Below, in pieces: positions 31,297-40,740 of a stretch of 64,000 nucleotides of DNA. Numbering within the stretch: position 1 is the stretch's first letter; each line of letters opens with the position of its first letter. Below the pieces are notes generated by a model. The model was given only the letters and a program-made list of their open reading frames with translations. It was not told the origin of the DNA and did no database searches. Made by a program: the position numbers and the translations under genes. Source of the stretch: an uncultured Cytophagaceae bacterium (GTDB lineage Bacteria; Bacteroidota; Bacteroidia; Cytophagales; Spirosomataceae); contig CAIVPF010000063.1 of the NCBI GenBank assembly GCA_903907745.1, forward strand, positions 1 through 64,000, read 5' to 3'.

Positions 31297-32283
31297 CTAA
31301 ACTGATATTTTCAACATCGCCTTTAATGCCTTATAAGCCGGCACGCGAATTGATTCTTCCAAATGGATTTCAGGTAATTCATAGTACAAGGCATTGTACA
31401 ATTTCTCCAAGGTATTCATTTTCATATAGGGACATTCCGAGCAGGCACAGGTGTTTTGCTCGTTCGATGGCGCTGGAATTAAATGTTTTTGCGGTACGGC
31501 ATGTTTCATCTTATGCAAAATGCCAGCCTCAGTGGCGACGATGAAGGTTGAATGTTCAGAGGTTTCGACAAATTTCAATAAGGCCGTCGTCGAACCCACA
31601 TAATCTGCCTCCTTCAAAATTACCTCCTTGCATTCTGGGTGTGCGATCAACAAAGCCTCCGGGTATTCCGCCTTTAAAACCGCTAATTTCTCAAGCGAAA
31701 TATCTATATGTACCATGCAAGCCCCTTCCCACAAAATCAAATCGCGCCTCGTTTTATGCGCCACATAGCGGCCTAGATTCGCATCTGGAGCAAAAATAAT
31801 TTCTCGATCCGCCGGAATGGATTCCACAATTTGGACGGCATTTGATGAAGTACAAATAATATCCGTCATCGCCTTAATTTCCGCAGAACAATTAATATAC
31901 GAAACCACCAATGCTTCCGGATGTGCCGCCTTCAAAGCCGCAAATTCCTCCACCGGCACCGAATCCGCCAGCGAACAGCCTGCATTAAAATCAGGTACGA
32001 CCACTTTTTTGGAAGGATTCAAAATCTTCGCGGTTTCCCCCATGAAATGCACCCCACAAAAAACAATTAAATCCGCTTCCGTTTTTTCCGCCGCCTGAGA
32101 CAAACCCAAGGAATCGCCCACAAAATCCGCTAATTCCTGAATTTCCCCATCCACATAATAATGCGCTAAAATCACGGCGTTTTTTTCCTTTTTCAAACGC
32201 AGAATTTCCGTGATTAATTCAGCCCCTTTGGGCGTCGAGCGGGCGATATAGCCCACTGCATTAGCTTCTTCTTTTAAATTCAT
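31297..32283 (-). CDS. nadA: Quinolinate synthase
   Basis: VILAHYYVDGEIQELADFVGDSLGLS; CACSECPYMKMNTL; 328 aa. Confidence 0.97.
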   Translation of the reverse strand: MNLKEEANAVGYIARSTPKGAELITEILRLKKEKNAVILAHYYVDGEIQELADFVGDSLGLSQAAEKTEADLIVFCGVHFMGETAKILNPSKKVVVPDFNAGCSLADSVPVEEFAALKAAHPEALVVSYINCSAEIKAMTDIICTSSNAVQIVESIPADREIIFAPDANLGRYVAHKTRRDLILWEGACMVHIDISLEKLAVLKAEYPEALLIAHPECKEVILKEADYVGSTTALLKFVETSEHSTFIVATEAGILHKMKHAVPQKHLIPAPSNEQNTCACSECPYMKMNTLEKLYNALYYELPEIHLEESIRVPAYKALKAMLKISV

Positions 32284-33134
32284 ATCGCTTTTAAGCTTAA
32301 GTCCAAACTTTTTACTTGATGCGTCAGCGCCCCCACCGAAATAAAATCCACCCCCGTTTCCGCGTAGGCTCGTAAACTTTGTTCCGTAATTCCTCCCGAG
32401 GCTTCTGTGATGAACCGCCCGTCGATTTTCCGAATCGCATCGCGGAGGCGTGACGGACTGAAATTATCTAACATAATTCGTTGAACCCCACCAATCGCCA
32501 TCACTTGCGCTAATTCATCCTCATTTCTTACCTCGATTTCAATCGCCAATGGCTCCGCCAACAAGGCATTGTACGCAAAAGCCTTCTGCAAAGCAGCCTC
32601 AATTCCTCCCGCAAAATCCGCATGATTATCTTTAATCAAGATCATATCAAATAGAGCATAGCGGTGATTTTCCGCCCCTCCGATCTTACAAGCCCATTTT
32701 TCCGCCAATCGAAAATTAGGCGTGGTCTTTCGTGTATCCAATAAGTTGGCACGCGTTCCGTCTAATATTTTAACCAAAGAACGTGTATAGGTCGCAATCC
32801 CAGACATCCTTTGCATACAATTCAAGACCAAACGTTCTGCTTTTAAGATCGATTGGGCTAATCCCCGCACTTCCAACACCACTTGGCCCGGTTCGATCCA
32901 GGCGCCATCGTGAAGGAAAACTTGGACGTCTAGGGCTGCATCAACTTCCTTGAAAATCGCCAATGCCAATTCCACCCCGGCCAATACCCCTCGATCTTTC
33001 ACCAACAAAGCCGCACCCCCCACCGCATCCGAAGGAACAGTGGCTAAGGAAGTATGATCTCCTGAACCCACATCCTCTCGCAATGCCTCCTGAATAAAAT
33101 GCCGAATGTTTGTTTCCGATAAATATGCGTACAT
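32280..33134 (-). CDS. nadC: Nicotinate-nucleotide pyrophosphorylase
   Basis: EDVGSGDHTS; RLVLNCMQRMSGIAT; LLDTRKTTPNFR; 4-bp overlap with nadA. Confidence 0.96.
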   Translation of the reverse strand: MYAYLSETNIRHFIQEALREDVGSGDHTSLATVPSDAVGGAALLVKDRGVLAGVELALAIFKEVDAALDVQVFLHDGAWIEPGQVVLEVRGLAQSILKAERLVLNCMQRMSGIATYTRSLVKILDGTRANLLDTRKTTPNFRLAEKWACKIGGAENHRYALFDMILIKDNHADFAGGIEAALQKAFAYNALLAEPLAIEIEVRNEDELAQVMAIGGVQRIMLDNFSPSRLRDAIRKIDGRFITEASGGITEQSLRAYAETGVDFISVGALTHQVKSLDLSLKAI

Positions 33135-33189
33135 GTTACCTAATTAACGATCCCAAATTTACGAATTAAAATCTTAGCCCGCGAAGAAA

Positions 33190-33219
33190 TTGATTTCTAA
33201 AAAAAATATCCTATTTTTG
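33190..33219 (+). promoter_or_regulatory. Bacteroidota-type promoter (-33 TTG / -7 TATTTTTG)
   Basis: TTG at 33190-33192, 19-nt spacer, TATTTTTG at 33212-33219, then ATG at 33229. Confidence 0.55.
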
Positions 33220-33228
33220 CCTCTTATC

Positions 33229-33564
33229 ATGCAAAACAAAGTCAAGATATTTCATTTAATCCTGTTCATCCCCGTGCTTTTTTGGCTCGTGGCAAAGCCG
33301 ATTACCTTATTTTCGGCCGAAAAATCAGCGATTAAGACCGAAAAGAAAGGCAGCCCTGCAAAAGCAACGGTTTATGCGGAGCAACATATTTATCAAGTTA
33401 GTTCCACCTCACAGGTTGATTTTCCTACTGATTTTGTCTTCAATTCCCTTCCAACGATCTCGCTGGAACAACTGCAGAAATCCAATAAATTGCCCACTAT
33501 CATTCATAGAACGCAATTTATGCGAATTTTATTGACTCAATTTATCGCCACACTGGCTCCCTGA
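33229..33564 (+). CDS. Hypothetical membrane-anchored protein
   Basis: ORF 33190..33564 trimmed to ATG 33229 (MQNKVKIFHLILFIPVLFWLVAKP) because the promoter overlaps the longer start. Confidence 0.6.
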   Translation: MQNKVKIFHLILFIPVLFWLVAKPITLFSAEKSAIKTEKKGSPAKATVYAEQHIYQVSSTSQVDFPTDFVFNSLPTISLEQLQKSNKLPTIIHRTQFMRILLTQFIATLAP

Positions 33565-33619
33565 TGCGAGGTATCTCCTCCATTTTTATTTTCTAATTTT
33601 CAATTTTTAATTTCAGATC

Positions 33620-36547
33620 ATGCGTTACAAAAGTGCCATTATTTGGCTGTCTACGATTATTTCAGCCTTATGTATTTTCTTCCTTTCCTTTACTTGGAAA
33701 GCCGACAAATTAAGAGATCAAGCCCAAGCTTATGCCACAAGCAAAGACGGGAAATATGATCCAGCGAAACGTTTACATTACATTGATTCTCTTTGGAAAC
33801 AACCCGTGTATTTAGGATATACGTTTCAAGAGGTAACTCAATATGCCTTGCACAAAGGTTTGGACTTAGAAGGTGGTTTACATGCCGTATTGGAGGTTTC
33901 TCCAATCGAGATTTTGCGTGCTCTTTCTGGAAAAAGTAATGACCCTAATTTTGAAAAAGCGTTGGTGCAAGCGAGTGCTAAATTAGCGAGTTCGAATAAG
34001 CCGTTCAACGAGTTATTCTATGATGAATTTGCTGCGGTAGCTCCCAATCAAACTTTAGCCTCCGTTTTTGCGAACTCGGTGAACCGTGGGAAAATCAGTT
34101 CTACGTCGTCTGATTCTCAGGTCAAAAAAGTAATTGACGCGGAGATTGATGGGGCTGTGGATCGGGTTTACAAGATTATTCAAGCACGTATAGATAAGTT
34201 TGGAGTAGCGAATCCGAATATCCAACGTCTTCCGGGTTCTAATCGAATCCAAGTGGAATTACCAGGCGTAGATAATCCAGAGCGCGCGCGTAAATTATTG
34301 TCGGGTGCGGCGAAATTGGAGTTTATCGAGTGTTTTGAATTAAATGAATATGGCACGGGCTTAAATGCATTGGGTGCTTTGTTAGATCAAGAAGCGAAGG
34401 CGCCAGCGGTGGCGGCTACGGCATTGGCTCCGGCGGCGAAGGATACGGCGACGAATTCGTTGGCATCTCAATTAGCAAAACCAGCGGCAAAAGATTCAGG
34501 GAAAGCGAAGGCAGATACGTCGGCAGGTTCGGCTTTGACTAAATTATTTTTGCCATTAGGAAATGGGATTGGGGTGTATCGGAAAGATACGGCGCGGGTG
34601 AATAGTTTGTTTCGTCGGGCAGATGTGAAGGCATTTTTCCCAGCGAATTTAACATTTGCTTGGGCTGCGAAAGGAATTCCGGCGACGAATGGGGATGAGA
34701 TTTTGACGTTGGAGGCTTTGAAGAAGGCGGAAGGTCAATCGGCTCCTTTAGAAGGAGATGTGATTACGGATGCGGCGCAGGATTTTGATCAAGCGGGTCG
34801 TGCGGAAGTAACGATGGCGATGAATGGAACGGGTGCTCGTATTTGGAAAAACTTGACGGGTGCGAATGTGGGTCGTCGGATTGCGATTGTTTTAGATGGT
34901 TATGTGTATTCAGCGCCAGTAATTAATGGTGAAATTGGAGGAGGTCGTTCGTCGATTTCAGGAAGTTTCACGGTGGAAGAGGCGAAAGATTTAGCGAATG
35001 TGTTGAAGGCAGGTAAATTACCTGCGCCGACGCGTATAGTGGAGGATGCTTTCATTGGGCCATCCTTAGGAGCGGAGTCGATTAATCAAGGCTATATGTC
35101 CATGTTATTTGGATTGTTATTGGTGATTGTGTTTATGGTGGGTTATTATGGCACACCGGGTTGGATGGCGAATTTGGCCTTGTTCTTCAACTTATTCTTT
35201 ATCGCGGGTGTCTTAGTTCAAATCCAAGCGGCCTTGACCTTGCCGGGTATTGCGGGTATTGTGTTGACATTGGGTATGGCGGTGGATGCGAACGTATTGA
35301 TTAATGAGCGTATTCGGGAGGAATTGCATAAAGGGAAAGGATTGTTGGAAGCGATTCAATTAGGTTATGAGAAGGCCTTAAGTGCGATTTTGGATGGTAA
35401 CATTACGACGATTTTGGTGGGTGTTATTTTGATTATTTTCGGTTCTGGATCGGTGAAAGGATTTGGGGTGACTTTGTGTATTGGTTTGGTGACGTCGGTA
35501 TTTACGGCGGTGTACATTTCGCATATTTTGATTGATTGGATGGCGAAACGTGCGATTAAGGCGGGTAAGGAGAAGGAGATGACATTTGAGACATTCATTT
35601 CACGTGATTTGTTCAAAGGCATGAATTTCGATTTCATTGGAAAACGTAAATATTCATATGTATTTTCATGGGCCTTGATTTTAATTGGTGCTGCGGTTTT
35701 GTTTATGCAGGGAGGATTTAATTTGGGGGTAGACTTCAAAGGAGGTCGTTCGTATGTGGTGGAATTTGCTCAACCGGTAGAAGCTGGAAAAGTGAAAGAA
35801 GCTTTATCTGACGATTTCAAAGGCAAAGGTGTGGAGGTGAAAACGTTTAATGGCGCGAGCAAATTAAAAGTAACGACTGCCTATTTAGTGGAGGATGAGT
35901 CGATGACGGCTAATGCGACTGTTCGTGGGGCATTAGAAAATGGCTTGAAGGAATTTGCGGGTAATTCGCCTACGATTGTTTCTGAATCCAAAGTAGGAGC
36001 TACGGTGGCGGATGATATTTTGATGCAATCGTATTTGTCGATTTTCTATGCTTTGATAGCGATCTTTATTTATATTTTGATTCGCTTCCGTAAGTGGCAG
36101 TATTCGTTGGGAGGAATTGTGGCCTTGTTGCATGATACCTTGGTTGTGATGGGTATGGTCGGTATTGCTCGTTTATTTGGTTTTGAGTTAGAGGTAGACC
36201 AAGTATTTATTGCGGCGATTTTGACGGTGATTGGATATTCGATTAATGATACGGTGGTTGTATTTGACCGTATTCGTGAGGAAATCGGGGTGAATCCGGA
36301 TTTGGGCAATAAGGAATTGATGATTAAGACGATTAATGAATCGATTAATCATACGATGTCGAGAACGGTGATGACGGCGACTACTGTATTTTTGGTGGTG
36401 ACGGTGTTATTGTTTTTTGGAGGAGATGTATTGCGAGGATTCTCGTTTGCGATGTTTGTTGGGGTTGTATTTGGTGCATATTCTTCTATTTTTGTAGCGG
36501 CGCCTATTGTGATTGACTTTGCTTCGAAACCTAAAACAAAGAAATAA
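33620..36547 (+). CDS. secDF: Protein translocase subunit SecDF (fused SecD-SecF)
   Basis: 975 aa; HKGLDLEGGLHAVLEV; GMAVDANVLINERIREEL; GVDFKGGRSYVVEF; GYSINDTVVVFDRIRE. Confidence 0.97.
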   Translation: MRYKSAIIWLSTIISALCIFFLSFTWKADKLRDQAQAYATSKDGKYDPAKRLHYIDSLWKQPVYLGYTFQEVTQYALHKGLDLEGGLHAVLEVSPIEILRALSGKSNDPNFEKALVQASAKLASSNKPFNELFYDEFAAVAPNQTLASVFANSVNRGKISSTSSDSQVKKVIDAEIDGAVDRVYKIIQARIDKFGVANPNIQRLPGSNRIQVELPGVDNPERARKLLSGAAKLEFIECFELNEYGTGLNALGALLDQEAKAPAVAATALAPAAKDTATNSLASQLAKPAAKDSGKAKADTSAGSALTKLFLPLGNGIGVYRKDTARVNSLFRRADVKAFFPANLTFAWAAKGIPATNGDEILTLEALKKAEGQSAPLEGDVITDAAQDFDQAGRAEVTMAMNGTGARIWKNLTGANVGRRIAIVLDGYVYSAPVINGEIGGGRSSISGSFTVEEAKDLANVLKAGKLPAPTRIVEDAFIGPSLGAESINQGYMSMLFGLLLVIVFMVGYYGTPGWMANLALFFNLFFIAGVLVQIQAALTLPGIAGIVLTLGMAVDANVLINERIREELHKGKGLLEAIQLGYEKALSAILDGNITTILVGVILIIFGSGSVKGFGVTLCIGLVTSVFTAVYISHILIDWMAKRAIKAGKEKEMTFETFISRDLFKGMNFDFIGKRKYSYVFSWALILIGAAVLFMQGGFNLGVDFKGGRSYVVEFAQPVEAGKVKEALSDDFKGKGVEVKTFNGASKLKVTTAYLVEDESMTANATVRGALENGLKEFAGNSPTIVSESKVGATVADDILMQSYLSIFYALIAIFIYILIRFRKWQYSLGGIVALLHDTLVVMGMVGIARLFGFELEVDQVFIAAILTVIGYSINDTVVVFDRIREEIGVNPDLGNKELMIKTINESINHTMSRTVMTATTVFLVVTVLLFFGGDVLRGFSFAMFVGVVFGAYSSIFVAAPIVIDFASKPKTKK

Positions 36548-36610
36548 GGTCGATGCCGGTGGTCATAAAAGGTCGCCGGCATTTATATTTCATCTTAAAC
36601 TTTATAAACT

Positions 36611-38086
36611 ATGAACAACAGTATTTGGAGAAAAAAACCGATGCATATGTTTGAGCAGGACATGCAAAAAAGTGAGCTCAAGCGTGTATTAGGTAAATGG
36701 AGTTTGACGGCGATTGGGATCGGCGCGATTATTGGTGGGGGTGTATTTGTGTTAACGGGAACGGCGGCGCATTTTCATGCGGGTCCTGCTTTGGCGCTTT
36801 CCTTTATTATTGCGGGTATAGGCTGTATTTTTGCGGCATTGTGTTATGCGGAATTTGCGGCGATGTTGCCGGTGGAGGGAAGTGCGTATGCGTATGCTTA
36901 TGGAACGGTGGGTGAATTATTTGCTTGGATTATTGGTTGGGGTTTGATTTTGGAATATGCGATGGGAGCGATGACGGTGGCGGTGAGTTGGTCTGGTTAT
37001 TTTAATAAGTTGCTGCATTTATTTGGGGTGCATTTGCCGGCTACGTTGACGAATGACCCGATTTCGGCGGGGGCTTTGTTGAATAATAGTGAGGGTCCGG
37101 TGATGTCGGTGAATTTGCCGGCATTGGTGATTGTGTGGTTTGTGACGTGGATATTGGTGAAGGGGATTAAAGAGGCGGCGAGTGCGAATAATTTGATTGT
37201 GGTATTAAAAGTGGCGGTGATTTTATTTGTGATTATTATGGGTGCTTTTTACATCGATGTGGCGAATTGGACTCCATTTATTCCGGAGGAGACCTTGGTG
37301 AAGCATGAGAATGGGGATATGCTTCCGGCTTATGGTTGGGGTGGTATTATTTCGGGGGCATCGGCGATTTTCTTTGCGTATATTGGATTTGATGCGGTTT
37401 CGACCCAGGCGGGAGAGGCGATTAATCCGAAGAAAGATATGCCCTTTGCGATTATTGCATCGTTGTTGATTTGTACGGTATTGTACATTGCGGTTTCCTT
37501 GGTATTGACGGGGATGATTAATTACAAAGATATTACGGGGGATGCGTTGAAGGCGCCGGTGGCGTTTGCATTTGATCATGTGGGCCAGCCTTGGGCGGTA
37601 TTTGTGATAACGGCGGCGGCGACGGCAGGGTTGTTGTCGGTGATGTTAGTGATGATGTTAGGTCAAACGCGTGTCTTTTTGGGTATGGCGAAGGATGGTT
37701 TATTGCCAAAATTCTTTGCAGAGGTGCATCCTAAGTTTAAGACGCCGTGGAAGTCGACGATATTAGTGGGCGCTGTGGTTTCTGTGGTGGCTGGATTTAC
37801 GCCGATTTCATTGTTGGGTGATATGACTAGTTTTGGAACTTTATTTGCTTTTACGATGGTATGTTTGGCGGTTTGGATTTTACGTTTTCGTGATCCGAAT
37901 CGGGATCGTCCGTTTAAGGTGAGTGGTTTGAATATTGTGGCGCCGTTGGGAATTTTGGTGAATACCTTTTTGATTTTGAATTTGGGTCGTACGGCACAAA
38001 TTTTCGCGATGCTTTGGTTGTTTTTCGGCTTGTTTGTTTACTTCCTTTATGGAAGGCCGAAGTCTCATTTAAATACGAGAGAGTAA
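36611..38086 (+). CDS. APC family amino acid permease
   Basis: GIGAIIGGGVFVLTGTAA; 12 or more TM helices; 491 aa. Confidence 0.92.
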   Translation: MNNSIWRKKPMHMFEQDMQKSELKRVLGKWSLTAIGIGAIIGGGVFVLTGTAAHFHAGPALALSFIIAGIGCIFAALCYAEFAAMLPVEGSAYAYAYGTVGELFAWIIGWGLILEYAMGAMTVAVSWSGYFNKLLHLFGVHLPATLTNDPISAGALLNNSEGPVMSVNLPALVIVWFVTWILVKGIKEAASANNLIVVLKVAVILFVIIMGAFYIDVANWTPFIPEETLVKHENGDMLPAYGWGGIISGASAIFFAYIGFDAVSTQAGEAINPKKDMPFAIIASLLICTVLYIAVSLVLTGMINYKDITGDALKAPVAFAFDHVGQPWAVFVITAAATAGLLSVMLVMMLGQTRVFLGMAKDGLLPKFFAEVHPKFKTPWKSTILVGAVVSVVAGFTPISLLGDMTSFGTLFAFTMVCLAVWILRFRDPNRDRPFKVSGLNIVAPLGILVNTFLILNLGRTAQIFAMLWLFFGLFVYFLYGRPKSHLNTRE

Positions 38087-38090
38087 TTGG

Positions 38091-38119
38091 AAAAGCCCCC
38101 GAGATCGGGGGCTTTTTTT
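38091..38119 (+). terminator. Rho-independent terminator of the permease gene
   Basis: AAAAGCCCCCGAGATCGGGGGCTTTTTTT. Confidence 0.92.
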
Positions 38120-38132
38120 ATGGGGTGGAATT

Positions 38133-38640
38133 TTTGGCAATCCTGGGTGGTGGAATTTTTGGCAATCCTGGGTGGTGGAATTTTTGGTAATCCTAGGTGG
38201 TGGAATCTTTGGCAATCCCTTGGTGGTGGAATCTTTGGCAATCCTTCACATTTTATTTGGATTCGCCTTTCACTTGCGAGGTTTGCCAAAGTTAACCTCA
38301 AGAATTCCAAGCTCAGGGAGAACCTTTGTCAAACCTTGATACTTTCGTGTATTTAAACCTCACTGGCTGAGGATTGACAAAGTTTACCCCTTTGGCAATC
38401 CGTGGCGGTCTTTGGCAATCCGTGGCGGTCTTTGGCAATCCGTGGCGGAATCTTTGGCAATCCTGGGGTGGTGGAATCTTTGGCAATCCTTCACACTTTA
38501 TTTGGATTCACCTTTCACTTGCGAGGTTTGCCAAAGTTAACCTCAATAACTCCAAGCTCAGGGAGAACCTTTGTCAAACCTTGATACTTTCGTGTATTTA
38601 AACCTCACTGGCTGAGGTTTGCCAAAGGGTTTGGTTTGCC
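38133..38640. repeat. Compound repeat array left of prfC: tandem TTTGGCAATCC boxes plus inverted pairs of 59-bp hairpins, duplicated with 245-bp period
   Basis: Hairpins at 38233-38291, 38324-38382, 38478-38536, 38569-38627; boxes start at 38133, 38158, 38183, 38208, 38234, 38391, 38411, 38431, 38453, 38479. Confidence 0.92.
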
Positions 38641-38690
38641 AAAGGTCTAGTTTACCAAACCTTGCGCATTCTTTTCTCAAGATTTTGGCG

Positions 38691-38698
38691 TATTTTTG
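38691..38698 (+). promoter_or_regulatory. -7 box (TATTTTTG) upstream of prfC
   Basis: TATTTTTG 17 nt before ATG 38716; no clear -33 element at ideal spacing. Confidence 0.4.
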
Positions 38699-38715
38699 TG
38701 GCTTGATTAGATACT

Positions 38716-40308
38716 ATGCAGAAGCTGGAAGCTGAAATTGCCAAACGAAGGACCTTTGGGATTATCTCACACCCGGATGCGGGAAAAACAACCTTGACGG
38801 AGAAATTGCTCCTTTTTGGGGGTGCGATTCAAACGGCAGGGGCGGTCAAATCGAATAAAATCAAGAAAGGCGCAACGTCCGATTTCATGGAAATCGAGCG
38901 CCAAAGGGGTATTTCCGTAGCGACCTCCGTGATGACCTTTGAATATAACGATGTTAAAATCAATATCTTGGATACGCCGGGTCACAAGGATTTTGCGGAG
39001 GATACCTATCGGACCTTGACGGCAGTTGATTCAGTGATTTTGGTTATTGATTGTGTGAAGGGGGTGGAGGAACAGACGGAGCGATTGATGGAGGTGTGCC
39101 GAATGCGAAAAACCCCAGTGATTATTTTTATCAATAAGATGGATCGTGAGGGTCGAAATCCCTTTGATTTATTGGATGAATTGGAACAAAAATTAGGCAT
39201 TTCGGTACGGCCTTTGACCTGGCCGATTAATATGGGTCAAAATTTTAAGGGAGTTTATCATTTGTTGGATCGTTCATTAAATCTATTTTCGGCCAATAAA
39301 ACGAAGATTGAAAAGAATGTAGTATCTGTAGATATCGCAAGTCCTGAATTGGATGCGCGGGTGGGAGCGCGAGATGCGGCGCAATTGCGGGAGGATGTGG
39401 ATTTGATCGAAGGGGTTTATGAGCCATTTGATCGGTCGGATTATTTATCGGCAGATTTGGCACCCGTGTTTTTTGGTTCCGCGGTGAATAATTTTGGGAT
39501 TCAGGAGTTATTGGACACCTTTACAAAAATCGCTCCATCGACACAGGCACGCGCCACGGATATTCGATTGGTTCAGCCGGAGGAAAAAAAATTCACGGGA
39601 TTTGTGTTTAAGATACATGCGAATTTGGATCCCAAACATCGGGATCGAATTGCATTTTTGCGGATATGTTCGGGGGTGTTTCATCGGAATACGTTTTACC
39701 AACATATACGCTTGAAAAAAAATGTCCGTTTTGCGAATCCCTATAATTTTATGGCGCAGGACAAAGAAGTCGTGGAAGAGGGATTCCCAGGTGATGTGAT
39801 AGGATTATATGATACGGGGACCTTTAAGATTGGGGATACCTTGACGGAGGGTGAGGTGCTGAATTACCAAGGTATTCCGAGTTTTTCACCGGAGATATTT
39901 AAGGAATTGATCAATTTAGATCCGATGAAATCGAAGCAATTGGAGAAAGGCATAGATCAATTAACCGATGAAGGGGTGGCTCAATTATTTACCCAACCGC
40001 AACTAGGCAATCGGAAAATTGTAGGTACAGTGGGTGATTTGCAATATGAAGTGATTCAATACCGCCTAGAACATGAGTATGGGGCGAAATGTCGGTTTGA
40101 TGGGATGTCGGTGACGAAAGCCTGTTGGATTACCTCCGAAGATCCTAAAAAGCTTCAAGAATTTGTTCGCTTAAAAGGACAAAACATTGCCCAAGATAAG
40201 GATGGTAATTATGTGTTTTTGGCGGAATCCGACTGGATTTTGCGGATGAATCAAACGAATAATCCGGAAATTATATTTCATTTTACCTCGGAGTTCAAAT
40301 TGGCCTAA
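38716..40308 (+). CDS. prfC: Peptide chain release factor 3
   Basis: [45 protein letters not shown]; 530 aa. Confidence 0.97.
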   Translation: MQKLEAEIAKRRTFGIISHPDAGKTTLTEKLLLFGGAIQTAGAVKSNKIKKGATSDFMEIERQRGISVATSVMTFEYNDVKINILDTPGHKDFAEDTYRTLTAVDSVILVIDCVKGVEEQTERLMEVCRMRKTPVIIFINKMDREGRNPFDLLDELEQKLGISVRPLTWPINMGQNFKGVYHLLDRSLNLFSANKTKIEKNVVSVDIASPELDARVGARDAAQLREDVDLIEGVYEPFDRSDYLSADLAPVFFGSAVNNFGIQELLDTFTKIAPSTQARATDIRLVQPEEKKFTGFVFKIHANLDPKHRDRIAFLRICSGVFHRNTFYQHIRLKKNVRFANPYNFMAQDKEVVEEGFPGDVIGLYDTGTFKIGDTLTEGEVLNYQGIPSFSPEIFKELINLDPMKSKQLEKGIDQLTDEGVAQLFTQPQLGNRKIVGTVGDLQYEVIQYRLEHEYGAKCRFDGMSVTKACWITSEDPKKLQEFVRLKGQNIAQDKDGNYVFLAESDWILRMNQTNNPEIIFHFTSEFKLA

Positions 40309-40333
40309 GGCCCATTGGCAATCAGGTGGTATC

Positions 40334-40738
40334 TTTGGCAATCCGGCGGTATCTTTGGCAATCCGGCGGTATTTTGGCAATCCGGCGGTATCTTTGGCAA
40401 TCCTCTCCAATTCAGTTTGAAGACATATTTTGCTGGCAAGGTTTGCCAAAGTTAATCTCGCGACACTACACTTCCCAACCTTTGTCAAACCTCGCAACGC
40501 ATCCGTATAAGTGATTTGAAAGGGTAAGGATTGACAAAGTTTACTCCCTTTGGCAATCCGGTGGTATTTTTGGCAATCCGGCGGTATCTTTGGCAATCCT
40601 CTCCAATTCAGTTTGAAGACATATTTTGCTGGCAAGGTTTGCCAAAGTTAATCTCGCGACACTACACTTCCCAACCTTTGTCAAACCTCGCAACACATCC
40701 GTATAAGTAATTTGAAAGGCTAAGGATTGACAAAGGTA
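40334..40738. repeat. Compound repeat array right of prfC: tandem TTTGGCAATCC boxes plus inverted pairs of 60-bp hairpins, duplicated with 196-bp period
   Basis: Hairpins at 40392-40451, 40480-40539, 40588-40647, 40676-40735; boxes start at 40334, 40354, 40373, 40393, 40549, 40569, 40589. Confidence 0.92.
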
Positions 40739-40740
40739 TC

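Noticed and set aside
38087-38601. ORFs 38087..38356, 38374..38601, 38402..38584 (+) and 38065..38310 (-)
   Set aside because: They are translations of the intergenic repeat array (FGNPWWNLWQS-type), with no plausible start context or protein character.
40171-40635. ORFs 40171..40635 (-) and 40326..40514 (+)
   Set aside because: Repeat-array translations; the minus ORF also runs into the prfC 3' end.
38133-40738. CRISPR array interpretation of the repeats flanking prfC
   Set aside because: Boxes are only about 12 nt and occur in both orientations, the interiors are duplicated between units rather than unique, and no cas genes are present.
38133-40738. Integron attC-like site interpretation (palindromic ends with variable interior)
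   Set aside because: Ends are CTTTGnCAATCC/GGTTTGnCAAAG and do not fit the GTTRRRY core; no integrase or cassette genes in the window.
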